A DNA stretch of 64,000 nucleotides, from positions 7,177,981 to 7,241,980 of the forward strand of contig NW_009799179.1 in the NCBI RefSeq assembly GCF_000213175.1, given 5' to 3'. Source of the stretch: Neurospora tetrasperma FGSC 2508 (lineage: Eukaryota; Ascomycota; Sordariomycetes; Sordariales; Sordariaceae). The first letter of the stretch is position 1, and each line of letters starts with the position of its first letter. Both the position numbers and the translations under genes were made by a program. The notes beneath the pieces were generated by a model, which searched no databases, had not been told where the DNA came from, and was given only the letters and a program-made list of their open reading frames with translations. Of the stretch, positions 25,171 through 36,900 are shown piece after piece.

Positions 25171-25430
25171 CTTAGGGATAACTGGGAGTTCGTCGTCTGG
25201 CGGTTTAGGGTATCCTTTATTATAGTCCTTGTTATTACAGTCGTTTTTAGAGTCGGGTATAAAGTTACCTTTATTATTATCGGTATTTAGCTCTAGTTTG
25301 CTGGGGAGAGGGAGGATACGTAAGGGTAAGCGATCTGCGGGGTTAATGCCTGCTGAAGGGTGGGCTGGAGGGTGGGCTGGCACGGGCTGGGCTGGCACCG
25401 GCTGGGCGGGCGCCTTACTGGGTGACGAGT
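25159..25430 (-). repeat. Pro-rich coding-like edge of the A+T-rich relic with GGGCTGG minisatellite
   Basis: The plus strand at about 25360-25412 repeats GGGCTGG units (gggtgggctgg, cacgggctggg, caccggctgggc). Read on the minus strand, this encodes PAHPPAHPSAG-like sequence followed by a Lys/Asn/Asp/Pro-rich open stretch into the relic. It is probably the less mutated end of the same decayed element, perhaps the linker of a structural or nucleic-acid-binding protein. It is not a functional gene. Confidence 0.4.
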
Positions 25431-26617
25431 TTAAAATTAGTGAAATATTTATTTTGGAATATCGATCTCAAAAGCCTCAATACTACGGCAAAAGATCTGG
25501 CGATGTTGGAGTTCACCTGTGCAGTCTGGTAAGTCTGTCTCTTTACCTTAACATGCTATGCAAAATCGCTGATTTTACTAGCAAAAACGACACTTTTGAC
25601 ATCGGCAATCTGTTGCATGGACAGGGTGACTAGCGTTGCTTGGCTGCGTCAAGGAAGTCACTAAGTACTGCAGGTATCGCTGGTCTTGGCAAAAAAGGAT
25701 AAATTTTCACCGTTAAAGGGATATTCGGTCAATAGCTCACGGCCATGCTCAGCTTGACGGTACGGAACCTTCGCGTCTGATTTAAGGTGTGATGCGCCCC
25801 TTGAGGGTACATACCCTCTAGCTTGGCCGTAGGGGTTCTTGGGGGCTTTGTCTCCCCTCTTTGATAGACCAAGGAAAGTGTACATTAGGTATCCCCGCTC
25901 CTCTTGCCTCCAGTTTTCCTCGTGGCACCTCATCCCCAATTCCTCAATCATCATCTGTTTCCTCTGAAGCTCCAAGTACCGATACCTTTCAGAGCCACTC
26001 GTAACAGAAAGAAGCACGAAGGTGCAACTTGAAGCGGACATTTGCCCACCATTCTATCTTCTGCTTAACGGGGAACAAAGGAGTTGGTGAGACAAGATAG
26101 AGCCCGTCCGACTACTTGGTCCCGGATAGCTTGCTCTAGTCAACCGAGACGGGAGATATTGCGAGTGTCGATCGTTTTTGCTGTTTGGCCATCAGTCAAT
26201 TCCATTGCACGGCATTACCCAGTCGTTCCTTGCCTCAGGTGCAGTTAGAGTGCGCAATCTGGAGCAATCCGATAACATCACATCATTCCTGCCGTCTATA
26301 ACCTCCCCTCGCACACCCTCAGTCGTCATCTCGGCCCCGCCCGACTTGACGTTTACCCCCTAACGGCTGCGTTTCACCTCTACAACACCGACTGCATCGG
26401 GTCGCACGCAACTCGAACCACTGCCACTTGCAAACATACGAGCTCGTCTTTCACGAAAACAACTACCACACCACCCTTCCCTCACCTTCGAAACCGTTAC
26501 CGCATCTCCACGAACTGTTCCAATACGACCGTCAACAAAGCTTGGACCAGAACAGACCCTTCCCAGAACCTACATATTGCCCCTTCACCTCGCCGCCACC
26601 TGTCCGCCTCTTTCACC
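25431..26617. promoter_or_regulatory. Intergenic and 5' leader of the 282-residue protein gene
   Basis: Composition returns to normal. The last 400 bases are C/A-rich (caaacatacgagctcg..., ctaccacaccacc), typical of a long fungal 5' UTR and promoter. No gene was found. Confidence 0.45.
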
Positions 26618-27466
26618 ATGTCTTCCGACAACAGCAATTCGAATCAGACCAACAACGATATGGCGCGCCAACAGAGACGGGGTTCTGTGACTGCTTCATC
26701 TGCCGCTTTGGCAAGCCTCTTCCGAAGCAACTCCATCACACAGGGCCAGCCACCTAACTTCCCCGGAACATCTGCCGCCATCAACGAGCAACGTCGGAGA
26801 CTCTCCATCACCACCCTCGGCCTGTCCGGAACATCGCCGTCGGCTTCCTTTATGCGTCGTGCCAGCCTCTCCACCAACAACTCGGAACTGGCTGAAGAGA
26901 ACGCCATTGATGAAGATGATTCAGCCCGCACCGCTCCAGCCGTTCCCTTCGGCCGCCGCATGAGCCTAGGTGCCCGAGGTCCTTGGGGTGGTGTAAGCCC
27001 TGGGACAAATGGTAGGCCGTCCCCACCAACCCGCAATGATAGCACTTTCCTTCGTGGCCCTCCTCCTACTCCACCGCCTGTCTCGTCCCCGGGCACTGGT
27101 AACTACATATGGGGAAAGACGCCTTCCCAGCCAAACATTGCTACTCCACTCAAGACCCCTTCTGATGTGTTATCTCCTCGTTCAGAGCAAGGCTTCAACT
27201 GGTCCGAGCAACTTCGATCTCGTGCTGAGAGCACCGTCTCTGGTCAACGGCACTCAATCTCCTTTACCTCGGGCCTCAGTGGCTCGCCTCCTGGCGCCGG
27301 CTTTAGGCGCCCATCTCCGCCAGTCTCGACCCCTCAACATGACAGGACCAAATCTGTCTCCGAAATGCCGGCGCCTCCCGCCCAGGCGCCGAAGGCACGA
27401 CCTGTCCCACAAAAGCCCGATCCCTTCCAGGAGCGCATTCTGAAGGGCGACTTTTACATGGACTGA
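26618..27466 (+). CDS. Disordered Ser/Pro-rich protein with repeated RRxS sites
   Basis: The single exon begins at ATG in good context (tttcaccATGt) and encodes 282 residues. I do not recognise a named family, but the composition and ordered motifs look like a conserved filamentous-fungal protein. It is almost wholly disordered: Ser/Thr/Asn-rich at the start, and Pro-rich later with several PPxP motifs (RGPPPTPPPVSSPG). Four basophilic kinase sites of the RRxS type stand out (RRGSVT, RRLSIT, RRASLS, RRMSLG), plus RHSISF. The C-terminus FQERILKGDFYMD is hydrophobic and acidic, perhaps a docking tail. Phosphorylation by PKA or a related kinase, and 14-3-3 binding, is inference. Confidence 0.8.
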   Translation: MSSDNSNSNQTNNDMARQQRRGSVTASSAALASLFRSNSITQGQPPNFPGTSAAINEQRRRLSITTLGLSGTSPSASFMRRASLSTNNSELAEENAIDEDDSARTAPAVPFGRRMSLGARGPWGGVSPGTNGRPSPPTRNDSTFLRGPPPTPPPVSSPGTGNYIWGKTPSQPNIATPLKTPSDVLSPRSEQGFNWSEQLRSRAESTVSGQRHSISFTSGLSGSPPGAGFRRPSPPVSTPQHDRTKSVSEMPAPPAQAPKARPVPQKPDPFQERILKGDFYMD

Positions 27467-29573
27467 GCGCGGTCCCTCAATCACTGGCTTGACGTTGTTT
27501 TCTTTTACATTGGTTTTTACAACATGACATATCTGCTTTTTCTTTCTGGGACTGGAGCATCAGTTTTCTCCGCCCTCATGCACCGGAGTTTAGGGAAGGG
27601 CTAGGTTCTCCTGTCGCGGCAGGCCTTGAAGAAAACAAAACCGGACATAAACTATGGCAAAGGTTCATTTTCAATAGGGGAACTGCACCTATGGAACTTA
27701 CTATTGCATCGTTGTTGTTTTATTTGTTTACCGGCAAAGGTACATACGCCGGTCGTTCTAAGGCGAAGCAGGCGAGCGATCCGAGATGAGGAAATGACCA
27801 CACCATCCAGTTTCATCAGGTTGAGACGAACTCGCTTTTTTCTCTTTCATGTTTCGTATGAATCGGGTATCGGTTTTTATGGTATCGGTTGCTTCACAAG
27901 GTTGGCATGTTTGAGGACGATACACACAGATTGGGAGGAGTGGCAGGAACATTCAAGCATATGGGCAATGGTTATGGGAAGGCTTGGTGGTTACGGTAAT
28001 CGTCAAATAGATTACCCAATACAATACATATTTCAATACCTTCTGCTTCCTGTCGTAACACACTGAACCGTTCACATATCGGGGCTTTGTTATGACCCAA
28101 GGCCCTCAGAAGACAATCACATGCTTCTGCTTACCCACGTCCTCGTTCATAGGCTTCCACCAGCCGGCACCGACGCTGCGAAATCGCATCGCGATACTAG
28201 GCATGCAGACGCACGGCATAGACATACACCCACGGCCACGTGCTGTGAATTTTCAAGGAAACCTCGGCAGTAGAGAGCAAGTAAATGCAAGCTTAACTGT
28301 CTAGTAGGTACAGCCAGAGTGCTTCATCATTGCATCCACCTAGGTACCTCGAAGTATTTGCCACTCTACGTCTAGTCTCCTCTTCTCTCCCTTTCCAGCG
28401 ACCAACCTTGGTTCAACACTCAACTCTTTACAGCCAATTTGCTGTAAACAGTCCTTTTGATTTCTCTCCCTACAATGAGAGCTCCAATCTCAATCTCCAT
28501 CCCGTCACTAGGAATAAGCCGCGATTCCACGGCAGGCAAGACTCTCTCCGCATATGGAGCATAAAGGATGAACGAACGGCTCGAATGAAATGCAGATATA
28601 AAGAGGTTTTGACGTGCGGGTCGGGCGGCCGTGTATACAGTACTTGGCTAATGTATCTCTCTTTCTCTCTTCTTTTTTTTTCTTTTTTTTTTTTTCTTCT
28701 TTGTTGTCTTATGGGTGTCTGCTGGGCTGTTCGCCTGGACGTGAGGCGTTTCGAGCCCAGATAGATAAACCAGCTGCTTCTGTTTTTGTGTGTGTATGCG
28801 TCTGAGACCCGATGTTGCGGGTTTCGAGGTGAGTTGGTTGTTTTTGTGGTAATGATATTGAGTTTGACTAGGTACGTTGTTGATGTTGTATGTTGTTGTC
28901 GATTTTGAGTACAGTAATCGATATGATAAGTAGTAAGTAGGTTATGGTTTCTGATTTCACAAAGGACGTATTTTGCTTCGTCAGATTCGACGGTATGTTT
29001 ACGATATTACTGAGATACCTGCCCTTCGCTCCCGTAGATTCACGTGCGTGGAGATCTGGTTTCGCAGATGATTTCTTATGATGGAACCTCGCCATGTAAG
29101 CTAGGTAGATACCTACTGTCGCCACCGTCTAGTAAGCCATATAGTGAGTGTGACTAGAGCAGTCAAGTGGCTTCCAAGTCTGAGCCTTTTCTCCTCCATA
29201 CGAGCAAGAAGGTAACACTGCGTACATCTCAAGCACATAAACAAAGAGAGTGTGGGATGGGACCGCGTTGATTAAACCCATGGTGATCTTTTATCCTACC
29301 CACAGCTGTAATCATAACCATGTGCCACCTTCCACCTCTTCTTTCTTCTGTCATCATAATCCGTGTCATTCATCGGAAATCCCACACACCCCCCCCCCAA
29401 AATTTTCAACCTATTATTCATTAACCATTACTCATGCCATGTGTACATGCTTGATTTTGTTTATCCAACTGATTTCAATCTTCGACACAGAGATACGCTC
29501 GGGGAAACAGTGCTTGCTGGGCTTCTGTTGGGAACACCACGGCCTTTCTTTGAGTCAAACAAGTCCAGAAATG
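27467..29573. other. Intergenic between convergent genes
   Basis: These 2.1 kb lie between the 3' ends of two convergent genes and hold no convincing gene. A pyrimidine tract (ctctcttctttttttttctttt) lies near 28665-28695, a CCTAGGTACCTC palindromic motif at 28339-28350, and a C run of about ten at 29388-29398. The stretch is long for a pair of 3' UTRs, so a non-coding transcript is possible. Confidence 0.45.
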
Positions 29574-32500
29574 TCACCATGGTTTTGTTCCATCAGTGAT
29601 ACCCCATATTGGATTCATCCCCCCAGCATGATGCCCACCATGTCCGCCATGAACAGCATGCTGTTGCTGCTGCTGCTGCCCATGTCCTCCCCCTCCGCCA
29701 CTACTACCACCTCCTGATCCTCCTTGGTTCCCATTCTGCTGCTGCTGCCCTTGATGCTGCTGCTGTCCCGCCCCATACCAGCCTTGCCCGTAATCATACG
29801 CCGATCTCGCTCCCCCTAACCCAGCAGCAGCACCTTGACCTCCAAATCCAGCCCCTAGACCGCCGTCGAAGCCCCCGCCTCCACCCAAGTCCATGCCTAC
29901 TCCCATACCCAAGCCCATACCCAGCGCCATGATATTAAAGTCATCGCCCGCCAGCCCGCCGAGCGTCAAGTCCATGGCCTGCTCGAACCCATCGCCAAAA
30001 TTGGCGGGTTCAAATTCGGGGATGAACGCTTGGCTGAGCCAGGGGAGGGGGTCAAGAGGCCCTGTTGAGGGCTGCTGCTGGTTCATATCTGGAATGGGTG
30101 CGGAGGAATTGGTGTTCGACAAACATGGTGGCTGTTGGGCAGGCTGCGGCTGTGATCGGAGATTCCAATCCACAGCAGCCCCACTGGATGCTGCGCTGAT
30201 TGGGGCAGAGAGGATAATGTTCGCGTTGTTGGGCATGTGGGCGTTGTGTTGGCTAGATGATGGACCTGCTGATACGGTGAATTTTCCGGGAGGAGGAGGA
30301 CCGGAGCTGGGGGTCGGGACGGACGATGATTCGTGTGTCGCGACCTCGGAGAGGAGATGAAGTGGCGTGTCTGCTGTGGTTGGATAATCAGATGCATTCG
30401 GTTGCTGTTGCTGTTGCTGTTGTTGCTTGTATATTTGATTTGATCGTATCGACCCAGCGGCGGGAGTGCGGTCCTTGTCGGCAGCATTATCTTTTCGTGA
30501 TATTTGATTGCTAGCAAATGGAGGCGTACTAGACGACTCTGTCGACAAGGTACCCATTGCTGAGCCCGCTCCGGAAGGACCAGCCTCAGCACGGGGGATG
30601 CTTGAACCTTTTGGCCAGGCAGGCTGCTTCTGCGCTTGAAACCACTGTCTAAGCATCCCGAGAACAAAGAAGAATTTGGCAGCTGTCCTGTTCTTGTCGT
30701 CCGCCATGGTGGCTTTGAACTTCTCTAGAAGCTTCTCGATCCATTTCTCCACCTCCACGTCCTCTTTTCTCATCACCTTTCCGAGCTCGGTCTTGGGCGA
30801 AATCACAGACAAATAGATTCTGATCAAGATTACCACGGCGTAGGCGATGCGTACAAAGCTGAAGGCAGGCAGACAGCGTATGCTATGGACCTCCATGGTG
30901 AGAAACACATCGAAGATGTGCTTGATTGCCTCCAGAGTTGCGCTCAGCGCTTTGACGTGGGCAGGCGTCAAGTTACCGTCTAGCCAAGCCGTTTGACCAT
31001 CAATCAACGTGGCGGGCCCTTTGCCGTCATCGGGGCTCTCGTTTTGCCAGACGATCTCGTGCATGTACAAATCAAGGACGTAAAAGCTTAACATGAGCGA
31101 CGGCTGGCGCATTTCGTCTGGGAGTGACTTCTGGTACTCATTCAGCTTGTGCTCAAAGTAGCTGAGTAGATGCTGTGTTCTCAGAATCCTGATGCTGGAG
31201 CCTGAATTATGATCATCAAAGAAATTGATGCCAACTTCTTCTGCTAGTCTATGCGTCCAAATTAAATGACAAAGATACTTGTCCGTTGGTGCTGCTTCAG
31301 GCGATGTCTCCAGTATTTTGACACTTTCTTCCATGAACCAGGACCATCGGATGAGATTCGGTCGGTGAAGTGCCATGGAAGTATTTGTGGCGAGAAAATA
31401 ACACGTCAACCACGCCCGTCTGGATTCGATTGATGTGGGATCTGGAGGAGGTGGTCTGTACATGATTTTGTCACGTAAGGTGGAGGGCATGCCATTCCTT
31501 AGTCCGCCCCTTGGCTGCCTTTTCCTTCCAAGGCCGAGATCGATGGCCATGACGGCGGCGATGTGAAGTAACTGGTAGAACTTGAGCTCCTCAAAGCGTT
31601 CGGGCGGCCAGTACCATATGGTAGCCACCTGGATTGCCTGGACGAGCTCAAGACTTTTGGTTCCTGTCACCATGACCTCCTCCGCAAAGCGTTTCATTAA
31701 TTCATTCGTGAGAATCTTCTGTACCGAGGGTATTTCCCCCGCGGCAGCAGCCATAATCGCGTGGAACAGGATCGGTTGTGTTCTCCTGAGCTTATCTACC
31801 GTCATGTCGGTGGAGAAAACGACGCCTGGTAGATGCGGAACCATGTGCTCATTGTAACGCTCGAAGAACGCAGCGGCCTGAGCCATGCTGATTATGTTTC
31901 GGTCTACAATATCAGGGTGTCTTATTGGCGGTCGTGGTACCGAGAAATCATCTCGCGGATCCTGACTAGCTCGCTCCCTATCATCAGTATGCTTCCTTTT
32001 CTGCCCCCCAGGGGCCATATTCGGCGTTGTGTAAGGGTCGTTATCGCGATCCATTTTGTCATAGGCAGTCCAGGCTCGTGACGGTGTCGGTTGGCGTCCC
32101 GACGTAGGCTGTTCTCTTGGTGTGATAGGCCAATCCCTTGTTGCGGAAAGCGGTTGACCTAACACCCCCCTTCCAGATCCATTCTCATTGGGGTCATAAG
32201 AAGTCGCTGTTGTATACCTGGGCACCGCTTGCGCATCGGGCCCAGTAGTTGCTGAGGAGGCAGATGGAGATACCATGGACAGGGGATTCGTGCCACCGCG
32301 CACGTTTTGTAAGGTCGCTGTCAGAGCATCGATTTTCTTCTCTAGCTCCGCCACCCGATTGTCTGCCTTTTTCTGACGCTTGCGCGAGGGTTCCGTCACG
32401 ATACAAGGACGCTTTGCTTTGGCGCATCGTTTGCAGTCCCCGTTCGGATTTGCGGGGTCTGGCTCACATCGAACCTTGAGGCTACGGCAACTCTCGCAAG

Positions 32501-33107
32501 CCCGAGGCTTTTTGGGTTCCCCGTTGGGATCTTTGCCTCCGCCATCAGCACTGGGTGATGGGACATTAGCAGGCGTATCATTGGCTGTGGCAGTGCCAGC
32601 GGCAGCGGAAGAGTTGGGACTGTAGCCGACGGACGAGGTGGGCGATTGCGGCGGGAAAGAAGAGAAGGGCAGAGGGTTATGAGCAGTCGCTTGCGATGGT
32701 GCGGATCTTTTCAAGCCTGGTTGCCTGTGCGGTGTCTGTAACTGCGGTCGGATATTATGAGGTTGTGCCGACGAGTGCGACTGCGACTGATACTGGAACT
32801 GAGACTGCACCGGGGAGTTCGTCTGACTTCCAGTAGCAGATTGAAGTTGGGAGCTGTGGTCTGGTTGACCGGATGGCATGTGGGCTTGGGAGTTGGGATG
32901 ATATTGTGAATGTAGCTGTTGTTCATTTTGGTTGTTGCGGGGACTTGGTGCATTAATACCACGGCCACCCTTGGTATTACTCAACGCGTTCTGGGCGGCC
33001 GCGTCTATCGACGATGTCGTCATTGAAGCCTTATTTGGAACAGTCGGTGTCGGAGCTCCATGGGCCGCGTGGTTGCCAGAACTGCGAAGCTTGGGATCGA
33101 TATCCAT
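29574..33107 (-). CDS. Zn(II)2Cys6 transcription factor with fungal TF domain
   Basis: This is a large fungal zinc-cluster regulator, 1177 residues in one open frame. The binuclear cluster lies at about 203-236 (RACESCRSLKVRCEPD, then CKRCAKAKRPC) and is followed by a basic linker (SRKRQKKADN) and a short coiled coil (RVAELEKKIDALTATL), which is typical for dimer binding to DNA. The middle (about 400-850) has the alpha-helical fungal_TF_MHR-like domain (AAAFFERYNEHMVPHLPGVV, YWPPERFEELKFYQLLHIAA). The N-terminus is Gln/Ser/Asn-rich; the C-terminus has polyGln and Gly/Met-rich low complexity (GMGLGMGVGMDLGG), a likely activation region. The cluster and linker resemble WAR1-type weak-acid regulators, but that subfamily call is only by memory. 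The target genes are unknown. An in-frame intron cannot be excluded. Confidence 0.9.
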   Translation of the reverse strand: MDIDPKLRSSGNHAAHGAPTPTVPNKASMTTSSIDAAAQNALSNTKGGRGINAPSPRNNQNEQQLHSQYHPNSQAHMPSGQPDHSSQLQSATGSQTNSPVQSQFQYQSQSHSSAQPHNIRPQLQTPHRQPGLKRSAPSQATAHNPLPFSSFPPQSPTSSVGYSPNSSAAAGTATANDTPANVPSPSADGGGKDPNGEPKKPRACESCRSLKVRCEPDPANPNGDCKRCAKAKRPCIVTEPSRKRQKKADNRVAELEKKIDALTATLQNVRGGTNPLSMVSPSASSATTGPDAQAVPRYTTATSYDPNENGSGRGVLGQPLSATRDWPITPREQPTSGRQPTPSRAWTAYDKMDRDNDPYTTPNMAPGGQKRKHTDDRERASQDPRDDFSVPRPPIRHPDIVDRNIISMAQAAAFFERYNEHMVPHLPGVVFSTDMTVDKLRRTQPILFHAIMAAAAGEIPSVQKILTNELMKRFAEEVMVTGTKSLELVQAIQVATIWYWPPERFEELKFYQLLHIAAVMAIDLGLGRKRQPRGGLRNGMPSTLRDKIMYRPPPPDPTSIESRRAWLTCYFLATNTSMALHRPNLIRWSWFMEESVKILETSPEAAPTDKYLCHLIWTHRLAEEVGINFFDDHNSGSSIRILRTQHLLSYFEHKLNEYQKSLPDEMRQPSLMLSFYVLDLYMHEIVWQNESPDDGKGPATLIDGQTAWLDGNLTPAHVKALSATLEAIKHIFDVFLTMEVHSIRCLPAFSFVRIAYAVVILIRIYLSVISPKTELGKVMRKEDVEVEKWIEKLLEKFKATMADDKNRTAAKFFFVLGMLRQWFQAQKQPAWPKGSSIPRAEAGPSGAGSAMGTLSTESSSTPPFASNQISRKDNAADKDRTPAAGSIRSNQIYKQQQQQQQQPNASDYPTTADTPLHLLSEVATHESSSVPTPSSGPPPPGKFTVSAGPSSSQHNAHMPNNANIILSAPISAASSGAAVDWNLRSQPQPAQQPPCLSNTNSSAPIPDMNQQQPSTGPLDPLPWLSQAFIPEFEPANFGDGFEQAMDLTLGGLAGDDFNIMALGMGLGMGVGMDLGGGGGFDGGLGAGFGGQGAAAGLGGARSAYDYGQGWYGAGQQQHQGQQQQNGNQGGSGGGSSGGGGGHGQQQQQQHAVHGGHGGHHAGGMNPIWGITDGTKPW

Positions 33108-33952
33108 GGTTGTGATGGCCTAACGGCATCTGATGAATTGACGTCGGTGATGACGGGCCTTCTTCGTCCGATCTGCCGATGACGCTGTTGGCTGTCCAGG
33201 TGGAAAAGTCGGAGAATCGGTAAGTTTTATCTGACACTAAGCGCACTAGGTCGCATGTCTGCTCACGTGGTCTGTGCTTTTGTCCCTGATCGGGTGTTAC
33301 ATATCACGATTTCCGTATGGGTCTGGATCAGCCAGTCGAGACTTAAAACTCACAAGAGCGAGGTTCGTCACACAGGCTTTCCATTTTCCTTGAGCATGAA
33401 CATCACTGCATCAGTATCAGCTTTGCGCCTGCCGAAACTCTCCAAATATTTTCCATCGAAGACAATACTTGTCATTAACTCGTCAAGAACTCGACTTCAT
33501 ACTATCTCTACATATTATTCAAGCAGATCAATGTTTTCTCTCACTGTAGCCATATTTCCAAGTAGCGTAAACGGTGTTGCTAATATGATACATAACGTCT
33601 TGAGGGTTGTGATTTGCGATCAAAGTTGAACAGACGGTCTAATGCTTGACAACAGCCGCCATCTAGTCTAGGTGACCCCGATTGAGACGGGAAGAAGAAG
33701 ATAGAAGAGGAAGAAAAGAAGCTAATGGATATTGGAATGCATTGGTATCTTATGTTAGTTGCGGAAAAAAAAAAAAAAAAAAAAAAAAGGTTGAGATGAA
33801 GAATAATGGCACAAAAATGCTATACAACATGTGTTGTAACATCTCAAAGAGGATCTGGTAGAGATATCCAAGAAAAGGCGCCAAAATAAGTGATCCTCAG
33901 CGCCGACAGTTTCCGTCAAGATGTTCGATAGAAGAAGTACAGATTGAAGTGG
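33108..33952. other. Intergenic: TF promoter and 3' flank of the Bem3-like gene
   Basis: No gene is seen. A run of 24 A residues lies at 33765-33788, just beyond the 3' end of the Bem3-like gene on the minus strand. The left part is the promoter of the zinc-cluster gene. Confidence 0.5.
33765..33788. repeat. A24 homopolymer
   Basis: Twenty-four uninterrupted A residues in intergenic DNA; the length is probably variable between strains. Confidence 0.9.
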
Positions 33953-36900
33953 TTAGAACCGATTATCGTCCCTCATATGGCCTCTTATTCCCGAAGGGTG
34001 AAGGTTGGGCATGCTGCTCTTGCGTCGGTCCTTCATCGAATACTGCTCATACGAGGGGGCAGACGGATGGAAGTCGTGAGATCTTTCGAAACCTGTACTA
34101 GGCCTCAATCCTGATTGCGCAGAGTATAACGCAATGTCATCATAGGCGGGCCTTTGAAGAGGAGGTGTGGGAGTACTTCGCGAGTGCATTTGCGCAGCGT
34201 TCATCTGAGCCATATGTTGCATGCTCATAGAAAGTGGTGGCGTTGGTGTGTTGCGGCTCACTTGGCCCTCAATCACAGGCTTCATAGGCCGTTGCCCATA
34301 TGGCGAGCCACTATGAGTTGACGATCGAGTGTCCGATGGATGCGATCCAGTGCGTTCGTGAGTGCTGCCGTGGACGCTATCAGAGTCCGTTGTGGGAAGC
34401 TCATATTCGCCGGGGTCAATGCCAAAAATCGCTTCGTAATTCTGGAGGAAAAGTGCGAAAACAGGAGCTGGAATGTTGAGTGTAGGCGAGAACACAATGG
34501 CAACGTTGCGTACGGTCATTTTGTTCGAGTCTGCATGATTGATGATCTTGACCAGGAAAGCAATCAGGTACCTGAGAAGGGTACCATTGGCTTGTGGGAG
34601 TCGTTCTACGAGCACCGAAAGAGCTGCGATCCTCTGGGCTTGATCTGGGAGCTTTTCAGTAACGGACTGGAACTCGGGATGAAGATCCCGTGTCAGTATG
34701 GTCGTGGGCAATTCGCGTAGATAAGCCTTGAGCAAGGATGCAACAGCATGGATATCGTGATACTGCCCATCGTCAACCAGGTTGATGTCGCCCTCGTTGT
34801 TGAACCGTTCTTTCAGCTGCTTGATGACAACGTTGGAACCGCTCAACCTAAAGATACCCTCTTCGTTGATGGCATCCTTCGCATCCAAGTACTGAATACA
34901 GCGATAGACAACAGCCGGCAACGGGACCCTAACGTCGGCTGGTGCATTGTACCTAACTGCTTCAGCCAAGGGCGCACCAAACACAGGTCTGACCGGACCG
35001 TGGCTGTTGATGCCGGCACCCGCATGGCCATTTTCACCGGAAAGCGTATGGTGTGAATCGACAGACTTTCCGGCCTTCTCTTTGCTATCGCCCCAACCAA
35101 AGATACTTCTCCGCGGTCTCGGGGCCTTTTCCACAACGGGCGGTACTGAGGGTGGCGCGGCGGGAACGATGCCTAGCTTGGTGCCCCAAGCCTCGGAATT
35201 CGAAATGACCTGGGGATCGCGAGGTGCTGAAATTGTAAAGCCAGCTTGAGATGGCGCGGCGTGTCCCTGAGCAGCAGCCGGCTGATATGATGAGACGCCT
35301 TGTGGCAAGTCACGTTGCTTTGTGGTATCGTAACTCCTGCCCAGAGCCTCAGCATGTTGCTTCTTCTTATTATGACCGCCATTGGCCCGTTCCGAGGTAT
35401 TAGAATCATGCCTGTCGTGGGTTTGGTTTTTTTTCGAGCGTTCATCCTTTTCATCATCGGTGTAGTCGATCCAGCGCAACAATGCTGATACCCACTCATC
35501 CCTTTCCCTGTCACTCTCGGCACACAACACATGTGTAGTGACGCTAGTTGGGTCTTTCTTCTTGGGTTCTTTGATCACGAAAGCATGGCGGTACTGATTG
35601 TCGGGGTTTTCCATCCCAGGTCCACGGGCAGGAGGATCTTCAGCGCCATGATGACCTTGTTTGCCAACCTGCGTCATAATTTGTGCCTTCTGTAGCTTGA
35701 TAGTCCCCAGATGGGCGCCACCTGGTGTCTCGTAATACTTGAGATGGGGGCTATCTAGGATGAAGTACCTGGCCTTCCAGCCGCCAAAGTTCTTGCCGCG
35801 CTTCGTGAGATAACCCTTGCGGAAAGGTCTTCCGCCAGGGCCTGTTAGTACTGCTTCTGGATTTTCATAGCCAGTCGAAGATCCAGTCTCGTCGGCATTT
35901 GGCGGTAGAGTATGCGTGGACAGATACTTGCACAGTTCCAGCGCCGTAGAGTGATCGAGAGGAGTATTTAACAGCTCTTCCAGGTACTGATCAAGAGCAA
36001 TCCGACGGGCGTCCAGCTTTGCAGGAGCATGTCCACTAAACAAAGACCTGTCCGGAGTTTTCGCAGTGAACGTGGGACACAGCTTAAGCCTCGAGTCGAG
36101 CTTTGCCAAGGAAGCAGAGTCCTTTTCGACCCTCCATAGCTCACCACCGTCGGCTCTAGAGAACACAGCCAGGGTAAAAACCGGGTCTTCTTCGAGCTGT
36201 GTCATGGATAATAAGCTAGCCCTGGAGGGCTTCATGCGAGAAGACGCAACTTTGATATCGATGGATGGAAGAGCGTTTGGTGGAAGCAAAAGGTCAGGGT
36301 ATTCCTCCGTCATGAAGCCCCTATATATCCTAGTCCTTTCTGTCGGGCTCTCGTAAGTGCTTTTGGTGGGGCTGGAGGTGGAAGACATGCTGTCTGTTTC
36401 CTTGACCATATGCATGGGTCGAGGAGAAGGTAGTGGCATCGCCGGCGGAGCAGAGATGTGCAGAGGCGTGTTTGGAGGCAGAGGAATTGGCGCTCGCGGT
36501 GGTCGTGGAGACAACGGTGCTCCCATAAAGTTCATGCCCCTAGGCGAGAGTGATGGTGAGCTAACTCCCATCGGCATCGGGCGTGGGCTAGAGGGAAGGC
36601 CAGGGCTCAAAAGCGGCATTGCATAGGATGCATCCCGCTGATTGGATCCATTGAGAACCCCGACGAGTGACGAGACAGTCTCCTGAGGAGGGGGACTCAT
36701 CTTCACCTCGAGAAATCGGGGGTTGGATGGCATTTCGGCCGGAGGCGGCGGCGGCACTTCTTCGTTTGCGGCCCTACTGGCACTTTTTTTGCTCTTTTTC
36801 GAGAGGCTTCGTAATTCTGCTTCTTTCCTGGCCATAATTTCACGATCGCGTTCATCCTCCTCTCGTGTTCTTCGACGGCCTCTTCGTTCTTCGAGACTAT

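Noticed and set aside
23091-25430. Assignment of the A+T-rich relic to a named retroelement family
   Set aside because: Only a Pro-rich, Asn/Lys-rich edge is readable and no diagnostic enzyme motif is visible by eye, so the family is left open.
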